A DNA stretch of 33,017 nt from JAVZLQ01 sp049700035 (lineage in GTDB: Archaea; Thermoproteota; Bathyarchaeia; Bathyarchaeales; Bathycorpusculaceae). The notes below the pieces were generated by a model that was not told where the DNA came from, did no database searches, and saw only the letters and a list, made by a program, of their open reading frames with translations. Within the stretch, counting starts at the first letter, position 1; each line of letters begins with the position of its first letter. The position numbers and the translations under genes were made by a program. The stretch lies in NCBI GenBank assembly GCA_049700035.1, contig JBNAWC010000010.1, positions 1 through 33,017 of the forward strand, read 5' to 3'. Positions 1 to 7,788 of the stretch are shown one piece after another.

Positions 1-397
1 CAGCGTGCTGCGCCATAGCCCAAACATTTCTTATGCCAGATACGGACATGTATGTTATGTTGATTAGCCAGCCGCTCATCCACTTGTGTTTTGCAATTTG
101 TGATGGTACGCCGGAGCCAGCTGCGGGTGCGAATGCATCTCTGTCGCGGTATTCAAGTCCCACGTTTGTGCTGCTGTCTATCATTTCGCCGAACTTTGAA
201 AAGCCTATCTTTAGGCTTTTGTCAACTTTGAACGGGTATAACGAGTAATAGTCCGTGTTAAGTACGCCGTTTACTGTCATGTACCAGCTTGAGGGGTCTG
301 TTGCCTCCGTTGTTTTTATGAAGAGTGAGGTTGTTAGGATTGTTGCTGATATTGTTGCGATTAGCAAAATTGATAGTATTTTCTTTCTTCTTTCCAT
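1..397 (-). CDS. Secreted or membrane-anchored protein, N-terminal part (runs off left edge)
   Basis: An open minus-strand frame runs from an ATG at 397 to the window edge with no stop, giving 132 residues. The N-terminus is basic (MERRKK) followed by a hydrophobic stretch of about 20 residues (ILSILLIATISATILTTSLF), so it looks like a Sec signal peptide or N-terminal anchor. The exported part is rich in Ser, Tyr and Trp and contains NIT and the motif GVLNTDYYSLYPF; I do not recognise a family. The SD-like AAGAGGA sits about 6 bases before the ATG at 397 and directly abuts an alternative ATG at 403, so 397 is the better start. An AT-rich stretch at 441-458 could hold its TATA box. The small plus-strand ORFs here are shadows. 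Function unknown; export is the only safe inference. Confidence 0.7.
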   Translation of the reverse strand, partial: MERRKKILSILLIATISATILTTSLFIKTTEATDPSSWYMTVNGVLNTDYYSLYPFKVDKSLKIGFSKFGEMIDSSTNVGLEYRDRDAFAPAAGSGVPSQIAKHKWMSGWLINITYMSVSGIRNVWAMAQHA

Positions 398-517
398 TTT
401 CATTCCTCTTTTTGGGTCAATGTATGAGAGCGTGCCAACGTTTATTAAAAATTTTTTAGTGGCTCTGACTCAGATTTAGAATAAAAACCAAAGCAATTGT
501 TCAAACAAAAAACAAAA

Positions 518-1264
518 CTAGCCAAAACGTTTCGAATTATTCAAAAACCTAAACCTAAAAATCAGGGATAAATATCCAAAAACAGTTGAAAAAAGTCGCA
601 TCTTACTGGCGCCACCCTTTTTCCCATAATCCAGAAGAATCGGAACCTCTTTGACAGCACAACTGAAACGAACCGCTTTCAGCAAAAGTTCAAGGGAAGC
701 AACAAAACCCTCAGATTCAATAATCTTATCTCTAAAAGTACGGCACAAAACCTTAAGCAAATGCGCCCTAAAACACCTAAACCCGCTGGTTGCATCCCTA
801 ACATGCAAACGAAACAGGCTCCTCACTAGAAAGTTAATTCCCTTGCTCAAAATCACCCTATGCAAGGGGACATTCAACTGCCTTCCACCATCAACATAAC
901 GTGAACCAACAACTATGTCAGCGTCAACAGCAGAGTTCAACATATCAAGAACATGCTTAGGATTATGCGTATTATCAGAATCCATAGTAACAACAAAATC
1001 GTCATCACACGCCAAATTTGCAGCTTCAACAAGCCCAGTTCTCAAGGCAGCACCCAAACCCATGTTTTTGCCATGCACCAGAACCTTGATTGGATACTCT
1101 GTTGAAAGGTCCTTTAAGATCTCTCCAGTCCTATCATAGCTCCCATCATTAACCGCTATAACCTCATATTGAACATGCGCCTTCAAAGTTTCATCTATCT
1201 CGTGAATGAGTTGCTTAATGTTTTGCTCTTCGTTAAAGCATGGCAAAACCACGTAGCACTTCAT
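518..1264 (-). CDS. GT2 family glycosyltransferase, DPM1/DPG-synthase-like
   Basis: A GT-A fold glycosyltransferase of about 248 residues, probably moving a sugar from a nucleotide donor to a lipid-phosphate (dolichyl phosphate) carrier at the cytoplasmic face. Visible motifs: the start VVLPCFNEEQNI, VNDGSYDRT (about 38-46), KNMGLGAALRTG (67-78), the metal-binding MDSDNTHNP (94-102; D95 and D97), GSRYVDGG (120-127) and RDATSGFRCF (156-165). No C-terminal membrane helices are evident, as in soluble or peripheral DPM1 types. The frame stays open upstream to a TTG at 1384 inside the methyltransferase gene, but those 40 residues do not look like the family, so I take the ATG at 1264, which leaves an 88-base gap. 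There is no strong SD before 1264; a GTG at 1276 is also possible. It lies downstream of the methyltransferase and the giant GT gene in the same direction. Family is confident; the exact sugar is unknown. Confidence 0.88.
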   Translation of the reverse strand: MKCYVVLPCFNEEQNIKQLIHEIDETLKAHVQYEVIAVNDGSYDRTGEILKDLSTEYPIKVLVHGKNMGLGAALRTGLVEAANLACDDDFVVTMDSDNTHNPKHVLDMLNSAVDADIVVGSRYVDGGRQLNVPLHRVILSKGINFLVRSLFRLHVRDATSGFRCFRAHLLKVLCRTFRDKIIESEGFVASLELLLKAVRFSCAVKEVPILLDYGKKGGASKMRLFSTVFGYLSLIFRFRFLNNSKRFG

Positions 1265-1352
1265 TTTCAGAGCCACTTGTCCGTTTGGTTTTCGGAATGG
1301 CGAAGAAAAGAGTTTTAAGGAGACTTCAGTTTCCGACTTAGAACAAAAACTG

Positions 1353-2192
1353 TCAGTTCTTTCTGAAAAGGAGAATTCTACCAAAAGAAAGAAAACTCAA
1401 CGGCGTCTCAGCCAAGCGATAATCTATAAGACCAGCTAACAAAGCGGCAGCCCACGACAAAAATGATAAAAGACCAGCGGGAACCCATCTGTTCTTTGAA
1501 ATGAAATAGTACACCCTTTTGTTGAAAGACGCAGCATAAGCCCTTAACCCAAGAAGCGTTATGGGAAGGGACAAGTCAACAGCACGCCAATAAACAAGTG
1601 ACGCCCCAGCACTTTTAAATTCGTCAACATACTGCCGCATAGTTCTTATTTTAAGGTATCTTGTGCGTTTTATTACGGCTACGTTTGGAGCAGTTTCAAA
1701 AAGCAGCATGTAACCGCCAGTTCTTGTCACTCTAACTATTTCACGAATAGCCATACGCCAACGCTCATCATCATGTATATGCTGCAGCACCGTTACACAG
1801 TTAACAAAGTCATAAACAGCATCTGGAAAATTCAGTTTTGAAACATCCATCACATAAAAAGCTACATTGCGCAAGCCATGCTTTCTAGCGTTCTCCTTCG
1901 CCAACAAAACCATTTCTGGACTTACATCAATAGCCGTTATCGAACCAAACTTATCTAAAAAAATCGACCATTTTCCAGGACCACACCCAACATCAAGAAT
2001 CTTCGCAGACTTATACAGTCCAACAACTTCATTCAAAACCTCCAGTACAAAATCATACGCCCTCTTATCAGCATAATCAGCAAGCCAATTTCTCGCAACC
2101 TTTCTCCACTTTTCAATGCGACGCCACTTCTCGAAATCTCTTGCCTCCAAAGCTGCATAATCCCAATATTTCTCTAACTTGTCCTCTTCCAA
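1353..2192 (-). CDS. Class I SAM-dependent methyltransferase
   Basis: A 279-residue Rossmann-fold methyltransferase. Motif I ILDVGCGPGKW lies at about 65-75, the acidic ribose-binding residue in TAIDVSPEM at about 89, then YVMDVSKLNFPD and VTVLQHIHDDERW (about 113-145) and the post-motif strand GGYMLLFETAP (159-169). The C-terminal 40 residues are hydrophobic (about 238-256), suggesting membrane contact. The start is TTG at 2192, with a GAGGAGG SD 8 bases before it; this overlaps the end of the giant GT gene by 19 bases, so the two are likely translationally linked. The context of glycosyltransferases suggests a glycan or lipid-linked sugar as substrate, but this is inferred from neighbours only. 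Confidence 0.88.
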   Translation of the reverse strand: MEEDKLEKYWDYAALEARDFEKWRRIEKWRKVARNWLADYADKRAYDFVLEVLNEVVGLYKSAKILDVGCGPGKWSIFLDKFGSITAIDVSPEMVLLAKENARKHGLRNVAFYVMDVSKLNFPDAVYDFVNCVTVLQHIHDDERWRMAIREIVRVTRTGGYMLLFETAPNVAVIKRTRYLKIRTMRQYVDEFKSAGASLVYWRAVDLSLPITLLGLRAYAASFNKRVYYFISKNRWVPAGLLSFLSWAAALLAGLIDYRLAETPLSFLSFGRILLFRKN

Positions 2193-5100
2193 AACGCAAG
2201 CCTCCTCAAGAAACTACGCTTACAAGTGGTTATTGCAAAAGCAGATGCCAAAATGAAAACCGAGATAAGAGTGGAGATGGAGATGATTAAGCTCATATCA
2301 GCATAAAATTGACCAACAAAGTATATTGTTATGGTAAATTGGCCCGTCCTGTTTATAAAATAACTATTAACAACGGAATAAGCAAGGTGCGGAGAAACCA
2401 CTTCACCGTCAACAAAAGCTCGCCATAATGAATCATAAGTATCTGAAAAAATCAGCGTAAACGCTTCATCAGAGCTAACATACGCTTTAAAAAGGCATGA
2501 GTTCACCTTTTCATAACTTACGGACACTCCATTACCTTTTGAGGAAAACAAGTCATTTAATGCCAAGCGTTCTTCTCCATCTCTAAGCGCGTAGATGACA
2601 AGACTGTCAAGTTCAACAAGTCCAGACCCACCGATGCTTATTTGGTGTTCTCCTTCTTCAAGATGGAACGGCCCAATTTCACACCATTCAACAGCACCTA
2701 TAGATTCATTGCGTTGTATTGTGTAGGTTCTGCCATCTAAATCAAGATACAGTTTCCCATAGTTTGGACCTTTTGAAGTTCTTGCAGCGAGCATATAGTT
2801 TCCGCTGAGTGGCACTGTTATATTTGTGGAAGAGGTTGCGCCAGGTGAGTAAGTTTGGATTTCCCATATGCTCACTAGACCGTGAATCGAAAACTCTGTG
2901 ACTAAAATTCGAAGCTTGCTTGTTTCTACAGGCTCTGCGAAAATGTGGGTTCTTTCAAGTGCAGTGTTGTCGGTTACCTCTATTTGGGTTACCCATTCCA
3001 CGCCATTCCATGTTTGTATCGAATAATTTTTTGCGTAGGCATTTTCGAAAAGCAGTCGAACACCAAGAATTTGCTGTGGCGTGTCCCACGTTAGCTCTAG
3101 CCATTGCGGAAGCAGATCTTTTTCAGAAGCCCATCGTGTGTGAACATCATTATCGTTCGCATATTTCGCTTCGAACTGATAATCGCCTATCCAGCTTGTT
3201 GAACTCGCATTTACAGAGGCAAACGGGGCAACATTCAAACCATAACATTCCGAACGAACCATATATCCAACATTTGGCTTTAGAACCCAAGTCCAACCGC
3301 CACCTGAAGAGTTTAGGAAAAGGTTTTCTGCTTCATAAAAACATAGGATGCGCCCAGAGAAATCCCGTAAGGTTTGGGTTATCGCTTCTATCTTTGATTT
3401 GAGTTCAGAGGGCTTAATGAAGGCTATTGCGTCGATATCATTGTAGCCCGTTCCATCATTTTCCAGCGTTACTAAATGCCTTCCCTTAGCCAATTCAAGC
3501 CTCGTCACATTAACCCATGAAAGTTCAGACCATAATTGAGCTTCTGCACGGATTTCTCGGATTGGTTCCCCGTCAACGTATATGTTTAGTTTTCCACGAC
3601 AAGTTGCAAATCCAATTCTTAACCAAAAATCGTATCGCCCACTCTCGCCTACTTCAAAGGGAATATCAATTTTGTTTTTCCCAGAAGTCGTCAGAGTATC
3701 ACCGCTAAAGGTTAGAGCACCTAAAATTCGCCATGAAGAACCCTTTATCCAATAAGCAGTATGATTTATGCTTGAAACTCCATAATCCCCAGCGAGGATA
3801 AAGTTCTCCTCGCCAACGTAAGAAAGCAACGCCAAATCCAAAACGTCCAAGTTAACAAAACTCACCGCTTGAAAATTATCTATTGATTCTAGTCCAAAGG
3901 AGTCACTATCACCGGGTATGGACGCGAAAAACAGTGCAGTCTCGTTTAGACGAAAACCATCAATTTTGCAGAGTGCATCAAAGGATTCTAGTCCACCAAC
4001 AACAAACATCGAATTGGTTACCGCAAAAACTCTTGGGACTGCGTACTCATTTTGGAGGATCAACGCTGTATCGTTGTAAATGACGTTGTAGCCTTCTTGA
4101 TTTAGGAAGAACTCACGCGTTTTATCAGTCACATACGGCGGTATTACTATGTACTTGTAGGCGAAAGTCCCTAAAATCTTGAAAAGGTTGTCTGTTAAAT
4201 GCTCTCTTGCAAGTCTAAATCTTAAATGGTCAACAAACTTTCGCGCTCTAAAGTTCCAGCCGCCATCTTGAAGAACTGGCTTGTCATGTATAAATACGCT
4301 GTCAAAGCCTATGTCATGTCCCCAGCCAAGCGTCGTCTGCATAGCGCTTGAGGCGAAATCCGAATATTTATCTGGCGAGACTAGCCATTCATATGAACTT
4401 CTACCAACAGAAACCACTTTATAATCGTCTTGTTGAAGCGAAAGCCACTCATAAGGAGCTAAATATTGCTTTGGCGGCGTGTAAACTTGTAAACCATGAA
4501 GGAGAAAGAAGGAACACGCGAGAAAGCCGCCAAGAAAAATGAGTATTAAAAGGATCACGCTTATGAAATGGATAAGCTTATGCACTTTCTTCAAAAGGGT
4601 GTTGAAGAAATCTAAAGAGAATACGACGAGTTTGTTTTTGGAAAAATTGCCAACCTTTAACCGCATCTTAAACAGAAACTCAGTTATTTTGGCATACTTC
4701 TTACTTTTGACGTAATCTGTTAGGTAAGATGTTAAAAGTGAAGTGAAGAAGGCATGAGAGAAAATAGCCATTACAACCCATCTGTTTGCCGCCCTAAAAA
4801 TCGCAAAGTGCGTAACATTAACCCAAGCCCAAATAAAAACTTGCCCGAGAGGCGAGTATGGCCCCTTCGCAACAAAAATAGAAATCAGCATAGAAAATAC
4901 AAAGAAAATGGTATAACGGTCTCTGCGCACAAGAAGAGTGCAATAGGAAATGAAGAACAAGATGAATAGAAGATTGTATAATGAAAAATCGGTTATTCCC
5001 ATCTGCGTGTAAACATCTAAAATGTTGTTGTAGCCCCATTTTTCAACAGCTCTTAAAGTGAAAGCGTCAAACAAGTTTGGGTAACTGCAAAGATAAGCGT

Positions 5101-6466
5101 CTTCTAACGGGTATTCATAGGAAGGATGAAAATATGGCGATCTGACGTTGGTTAGGAAAGGAATTAGGAAAAACGCTGAAAGCAAGAAGACTAGCAATGC
5201 TGATGGGAAAGCAACTTTAAGAAAACGTAAAAAACGAGTTTTCACAGTTTCTGTTTTGACTGGATAAAATGTGAAGAAAACCGTGAATATCGCTAGAAAA
5301 ACACCGTAGATAACTATGAATTCTGGATGGAAACTTGTTAGAAAAAGGCTTAGGCTTAAGGAGAGTACAAGAATATCTTTGGGCTTACCAGTTTGCAGCG
5401 CCTTGTCCAACGCCATAAAGATTAGCGGTGCTAATGCGTAACTATAGATTATGTCAACGTGGGCTTCTGTTAACTGCGAAAACAGCCATTGATTTAGGAT
5501 GTAAACCAATGAGGCTGCAAGTGACGCAACATGAACCTTCGTGTAGCGATACGCAAACAGGTACATGGAAAAGCCAGCAGTCACGTATGACAAGAACATG
5601 AAGACTTTAACTGTCCATGAAGGGTTTCCGAGAACATAATGTAGGAGCATCAGAAAAAAGTCCATGAAATTTATTCCTTCAACAAAGCCGAAGGAGTATG
5701 GACGCCACATCAAAATCCATCTAAAATCTTTACCATACAAGTAGGCCCTTGAAACAAAGCCGAGAACATCGCCACCTCCAGGCCATTCATCAGTGAATAA
5801 GAAATTCCTGAAAATCATTGTAGCAATTGCCACAATTATTAAGATGTTCAAAAATGGGGTTCTGTTTTTTGCTGAAAAGCTTTTAAATGTTCCAAATTTG
5901 CATTTTCCGAAAAATGCCTTCGCCATACTGAAGGAGACTCCTAGAAAGTAGGCGGTGAATTCAAAAGTTTTCATCAGGTAAAAACCTACTGCTGAACTAA
6001 AGTTTTTGTAAAATAATTTGGTATTTTTGATAGATGTTAGGCGTAAGGCAGCATATCTTCTAATAGTTTTCGTTGGCTCTCTCTTTATGAGCTCAGGAAT
6101 TGTCTCGCCATAATGATAAGCTTTGAAAAAAATTTTACTTAATGTTAGCTTTCCTTCAAAATGGATTATCTCATGGTTTATTCTATCAACATAATAGCCT
6201 TTTTTCCTTAACCTTTGAAAAAACTCAAAATCCTCGCCGCATACGAGTCCCTCATCGTAGCCGCCTAGCTCGAGAAAAACGCTCCTTCTAAAGAAACGCG
6301 GAATTTCCATCAGCTCACTATTTGCAGACAGGGAAATTTTCTCCCTTTTCCTTAAGTCGCCAAATAAACCGTGACCAACATATTTTTCTGGTATAATTAC
6401 AGCATCTGTGCCTTTATGTAGACATGATTCCACGCAAGCCTCAACCACTTTAGGGCGTAACACCAT
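2174..6466 (-). CDS. Giant membrane glycosyltransferase-like protein: GT2 C-terminal half, polytopic membrane region, carbohydrate-binding modules (frameshifted)
   Basis: The longest frame, 1430 residues, begins inside a GT2 domain: residue 1 is the Met of the DSDM metal motif, so the true N-terminus is in the fragment at 6532-6738. Order: the rest of GT2 (FRRSVFLELGGYDEG, CGEDFEFFQRLRKKGY, about 58-90); 10 or more membrane helices (about 203-655) resembling the PTPS-related/YfhO-like polytopic family; a soluble domain (about 660-900); a CBM35/6-like sandwich (about 935-1018); a discoidin (F5/8 type C) domain (about 1080-1205, with NASSTSWIGDY and NDNDVHTRWASE); another CBM-like module (about 1213-1295); and a C-terminal helix (about 1391-1413). 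It probably makes or transfers surface glycan, with the binding modules outside the cell. With one base restored near 6535 the full protein would be 1521 residues. It overlaps the methyltransferase by 19 bases. The substrate is unknown. Confidence 0.82.
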   Translation of the reverse strand: MVLRPKVVEACVESCLHKGTDAVIIPEKYVGHGLFGDLRKREKISLSANSELMEIPRFFRRSVFLELGGYDEGLVCGEDFEFFQRLRKKGYYVDRINHEIIHFEGKLTLSKIFFKAYHYGETIPELIKREPTKTIRRYAALRLTSIKNTKLFYKNFSSAVGFYLMKTFEFTAYFLGVSFSMAKAFFGKCKFGTFKSFSAKNRTPFLNILIIVAIATMIFRNFLFTDEWPGGGDVLGFVSRAYLYGKDFRWILMWRPYSFGFVEGINFMDFFLMLLHYVLGNPSWTVKVFMFLSYVTAGFSMYLFAYRYTKVHVASLAASLVYILNQWLFSQLTEAHVDIIYSYALAPLIFMALDKALQTGKPKDILVLSLSLSLFLTSFHPEFIVIYGVFLAIFTVFFTFYPVKTETVKTRFLRFLKVAFPSALLVFLLSAFFLIPFLTNVRSPYFHPSYEYPLEDAYLCSYPNLFDAFTLRAVEKWGYNNILDVYTQMGITDFSLYNLLFILFFISYCTLLVRRDRYTIFFVFSMLISIFVAKGPYSPLGQVFIWAWVNVTHFAIFRAANRWVVMAIFSHAFFTSLLTSYLTDYVKSKKYAKITEFLFKMRLKVGNFSKNKLVVFSLDFFNTLLKKVHKLIHFISVILLILIFLGGFLACSFFLLHGLQVYTPPKQYLAPYEWLSLQQDDYKVVSVGRSSYEWLVSPDKYSDFASSAMQTTLGWGHDIGFDSVFIHDKPVLQDGGWNFRARKFVDHLRFRLAREHLTDNLFKILGTFAYKYIVIPPYVTDKTREFFLNQEGYNVIYNDTALILQNEYAVPRVFAVTNSMFVVGGLESFDALCKIDGFRLNETALFFASIPGDSDSFGLESIDNFQAVSFVNLDVLDLALLSYVGEENFILAGDYGVSSINHTAYWIKGSSWRILGALTFSGDTLTTSGKNKIDIPFEVGESGRYDFWLRIGFATCRGKLNIYVDGEPIREIRAEAQLWSELSWVNVTRLELAKGRHLVTLENDGTGYNDIDAIAFIKPSELKSKIEAITQTLRDFSGRILCFYEAENLFLNSSGGGWTWVLKPNVGYMVRSECYGLNVAPFASVNASSTSWIGDYQFEAKYANDNDVHTRWASEKDLLPQWLELTWDTPQQILGVRLLFENAYAKNYSIQTWNGVEWVTQIEVTDNTALERTHIFAEPVETSKLRILVTEFSIHGLVSIWEIQTYSPGATSSTNITVPLSGNYMLAARTSKGPNYGKLYLDLDGRTYTIQRNESIGAVEWCEIGPFHLEEGEHQISIGGSGLVELDSLVIYALRDGEERLALNDLFSSKGNGVSVSYEKVNSCLFKAYVSSDEAFTLIFSDTYDSLWRAFVDGEVVSPHLAYSVVNSYFINRTGQFTITIYFVGQFYADMSLIISISTLISVFILASAFAITTCKRSFLRRLAFWKRTS

Positions 6467-6531
6467 ATCCGAATCGATGAACAGAAGAAAACTGCCTTGA
6501 GCTTTTTTCGCAGCGTAGTTTCTCGCTTCAC

Positions 6532-6738
6532 TTCTTTCCCATCAAGCAGGAAAACTTTTGCCTCAAGCTCTTCTGCTATCTTTCTCGTGTTGTCACTGCT
6601 GTATCGGTCAACTACTAATGTTTCAATTTTTTTGTAAGTTTGTCTTTTGATGGATATGATGCATTGCCGTATGTTGTTTTGGGAGTTATACGTGGGTATT
6701 ATGACTGAAACAAGCGGCTGCAAGTTTGGCTTTTTCAC
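6532..6738 (-). pseudogene. GT2 N-terminal fragment, separated from the downstream frame by a one-base frameshift
   Basis: Starts at GTG 6738 with a strong GAGGAGG SD 5 bases upstream. It encodes the first part of a GT2 domain: VSVIIPTYNSQNNI (about 10-23), ETLVVDRYSSDNTRKIAEE (about 39-57), KVFLLDGK (61-68). After DGK the frame turns into non-family sequence (it stays open to 6397), while the minus-1 frame continues with RSEARNYAAKKAQG and FLLFIDSDM, the expected GT2 continuation. Adding one A to the AAA at 6535-6537 joins the halves exactly (DGK-RSEARN). This is either a recent inactivating mutation, an assembly error, or recoding. The rest of the gene is intact with no other break, which argues for an error or a very recent event. 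Confidence 0.8.
6535..6537 (-). other. Frameshift site in the GT2 domain (one A apparently missing)
   Basis: On the minus strand the context is GATGGGAAAGAAGTGAAGCG. Frame 1 reads D-G-K-E-V-K; the frame used downstream reads R-S-E-A-R-N, a well-known GT2 block. The downstream frame has a TGA only two codons before the run, so the crossover must lie within about 10 bases. No canonical X-XXY-YYZ slippery heptamer is in register with frame 1, so programmed slippage is less likely than a deletion or a read error. Confidence 0.75.
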
Positions 6739-6764
6739 TGAGGCCTCCTCGTTGGAGTGTGCGG

Positions 6765-6800
6765 GACGTATTGTTTATGAATTTTCTTTCAAAAATTGAA
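6765..6800 (-). promoter_or_regulatory. Possible promoter/operator region of the glycan block
   Basis: Upstream of the GTG at 6738, the minus strand has AATTCATAAACAAT (about 6767-6782), a weak TATA-like element at a suitable distance for a short leader. Next to it at 6788-6800 lies a small inverted repeat, TTCAA-AAA-TTGAA. Either could be chance in AT-rich DNA. Confidence 0.25.
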
Positions 6801-6829
6801 CATTATTCAGCTTCAGAACACGAATAAAA

Positions 6830-7051
6830 CTATTTCTTCAAAAAATCGAACCTTTTCTGCCCTCTGTCACTCTCGCTTAACATATAAACTTCTGAAATTT
6901 CAAATGTTGCTCCACACCCCTTGCATTGAACGTAAGCTTTGTCAAATTTCACTCCCAGCCAGAATCCTTGAAGGGAACCACATTTTGGGCATGCTTTGAA
7001 GCGGCTTAAAGCCCTCTCAATTTCCTGAAGCCTCAACTCTCCAATCTCCAA
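6830..7051 (-). CDS. Small zinc-ribbon protein
   Basis: A 73-residue protein with two CxxC knuckles: CPKC at 21-24 and CKGC at 43-46, spaced as in a rubredoxin-like zinc ribbon, after a short helical N-terminus (LRLQEIERALSRF). The C-terminus is charged. The best start is TTG at 7051; no SD precedes it, but an ATAGATAAG element centred near 7076 sits about 25 bases upstream, consistent with a leaderless transcript. A TTG at 7036 is an alternative. It reads the same way as the glycan block, 91 bases before it, so it may be co-transcribed. Probably a nucleic-acid or protein-binding accessory factor; no specific family recognised. Confidence 0.65.
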   Translation of the reverse strand: MEIGELRLQEIERALSRFKACPKCGSLQGFWLGVKFDKAYVQCKGCGATFEISEVYMLSESDRGQKRFDFLKK

Positions 7052-7070
7052 GATAATTATTCAAAGCGAA

Positions 7071-7127
7071 ACTTATCTATTTTGTGCTACATAGAAATGC
7101 GCAAAACGAAAAGGGCATACTTATCTA
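7071..7127. promoter_or_regulatory. Paired divergent TATA-like elements (ACTTATCTA direct repeat)
   Basis: The 9-base string ACTTATCTA occurs at 7071-7079 and 7119-7127. Read on the minus strand, the first copy (TAGATAAGT) lies about 25 bases before the zinc-ribbon start at 7051. Read on the plus strand, the second lies about 29 bases before the hydrolase ATG at 7152. Both spacings match archaeal TATA boxes for leaderless or near-leaderless transcripts, so I read them as the two divergent promoters. Confidence 0.45.
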
Positions 7128-7151
7128 GAAGATAACAGATTGTTGACAACC

Positions 7152-7787
7152 ATGAAGGTGCAGGCGTTCGTTGTTGGCAAATTCTACACAAACTGCTACA
7201 TAGTAATATGCGAACAAACAAACGATGCAATAATTGTCGACCCAGGTTTTGAAAGCAACGCAGAAGCAGAAGAGGTTTTAGGGTCAATAAAAGCGAACGA
7301 CCTAAACTTGAAACTAATCGTGAACACGCATGGACACCCAGACCACACATGCGGAAACGGAATCGTGAAGGAAACATTTAAAGCGCCAATACTCATTCAT
7401 AGGCTCGACGCCCACATGCTAGGTGAGATGGACAGAAAAATAGCTAACTTTTTAGGCTTTGAAAAATCTTCGCCACCAGCCGACAAACTTCTATCCGACA
7501 GAGATCTGCTGAATTTCGGAAAGGTTACTTTACGGGTTATGCACACTCCAGGACACAGCCACGGAAGCATATCACTTCTCGGAGAAAAAGAAATTTTTAC
7601 TGGAGACACGCTATTTATGGGTTCGATTGGGAGGACAGACTTTCCTGAAGGCTCTGAACAAGAAATGAAAGAGTCTTTGAAAAAATTGGCAATTTTACCA
7701 GACAACTTTGTTGTTTACCCTGGACATGGACCTACAACGACAATAGGGGAAGAAAAGCGCACAAATCCTTTCATGCAAAGTCTTTGA
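7152..7787 (+). CDS. Metallo-beta-lactamase fold hydrolase (glyoxalase II-like)
   Basis: A 211-residue MBL-fold enzyme with the full two-metal site: THGHPDHTCG (59-68; H60, H62, D64, H65), HTPGHSHG (131-138; H135), GDTLF (151-155; D152) and PGHGP (190-194; H192). The segment GSIGRTDFPEGS is typical of the glyoxalase II / YcbL / persulfide-dioxygenase-like branch. Likely a cytoplasmic thioester or similar hydrolase; the substrate cannot be told from sequence. The frame is open to two TTG codons at 7140 and 7143, but MKVQAFVVGKFYTN at ATG 7152 fits the family N-terminus; there is no SD, and a TATA-like element lies 29 bases upstream. It is convergent with cofE, the stop codons being one base apart. 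Confidence 0.88.
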   Translation: MKVQAFVVGKFYTNCYIVICEQTNDAIIVDPGFESNAEAEEVLGSIKANDLNLKLIVNTHGHPDHTCGNGIVKETFKAPILIHRLDAHMLGEMDRKIANFLGFEKSSPPADKLLSDRDLLNFGKVTLRVMHTPGHSHGSISLLGEKEIFTGDTLFMGSIGRTDFPEGSEQEMKESLKKLAILPDNFVVYPGHGPTTTIGEEKRTNPFMQSL

Positions 7788-7788
7788 T

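Noticed and set aside
33..479. Two plus-strand ORFs (71 and 74 codons)
   Set aside because: They are antisense to the secreted-protein frame and its promoter region, have no SD and show no protein-like composition.
518..1384. Longer GT2 start at TTG 1384
   Set aside because: The extra 40 residues do not resemble the family and would overlap the methyltransferase gene by 32 bases with no SD advantage.
2920..3402. 160-codon plus-strand ORF inside the giant GT gene
   Set aside because: Antisense shadow of the discoidin-domain region; no SD or recognisable family.
6397..6531. The C-terminal 45 residues of the 113-residue GT fragment as real protein
   Set aside because: They are out-of-frame translation of the GT2 domain; the other frame encodes the conserved GT2 blocks.
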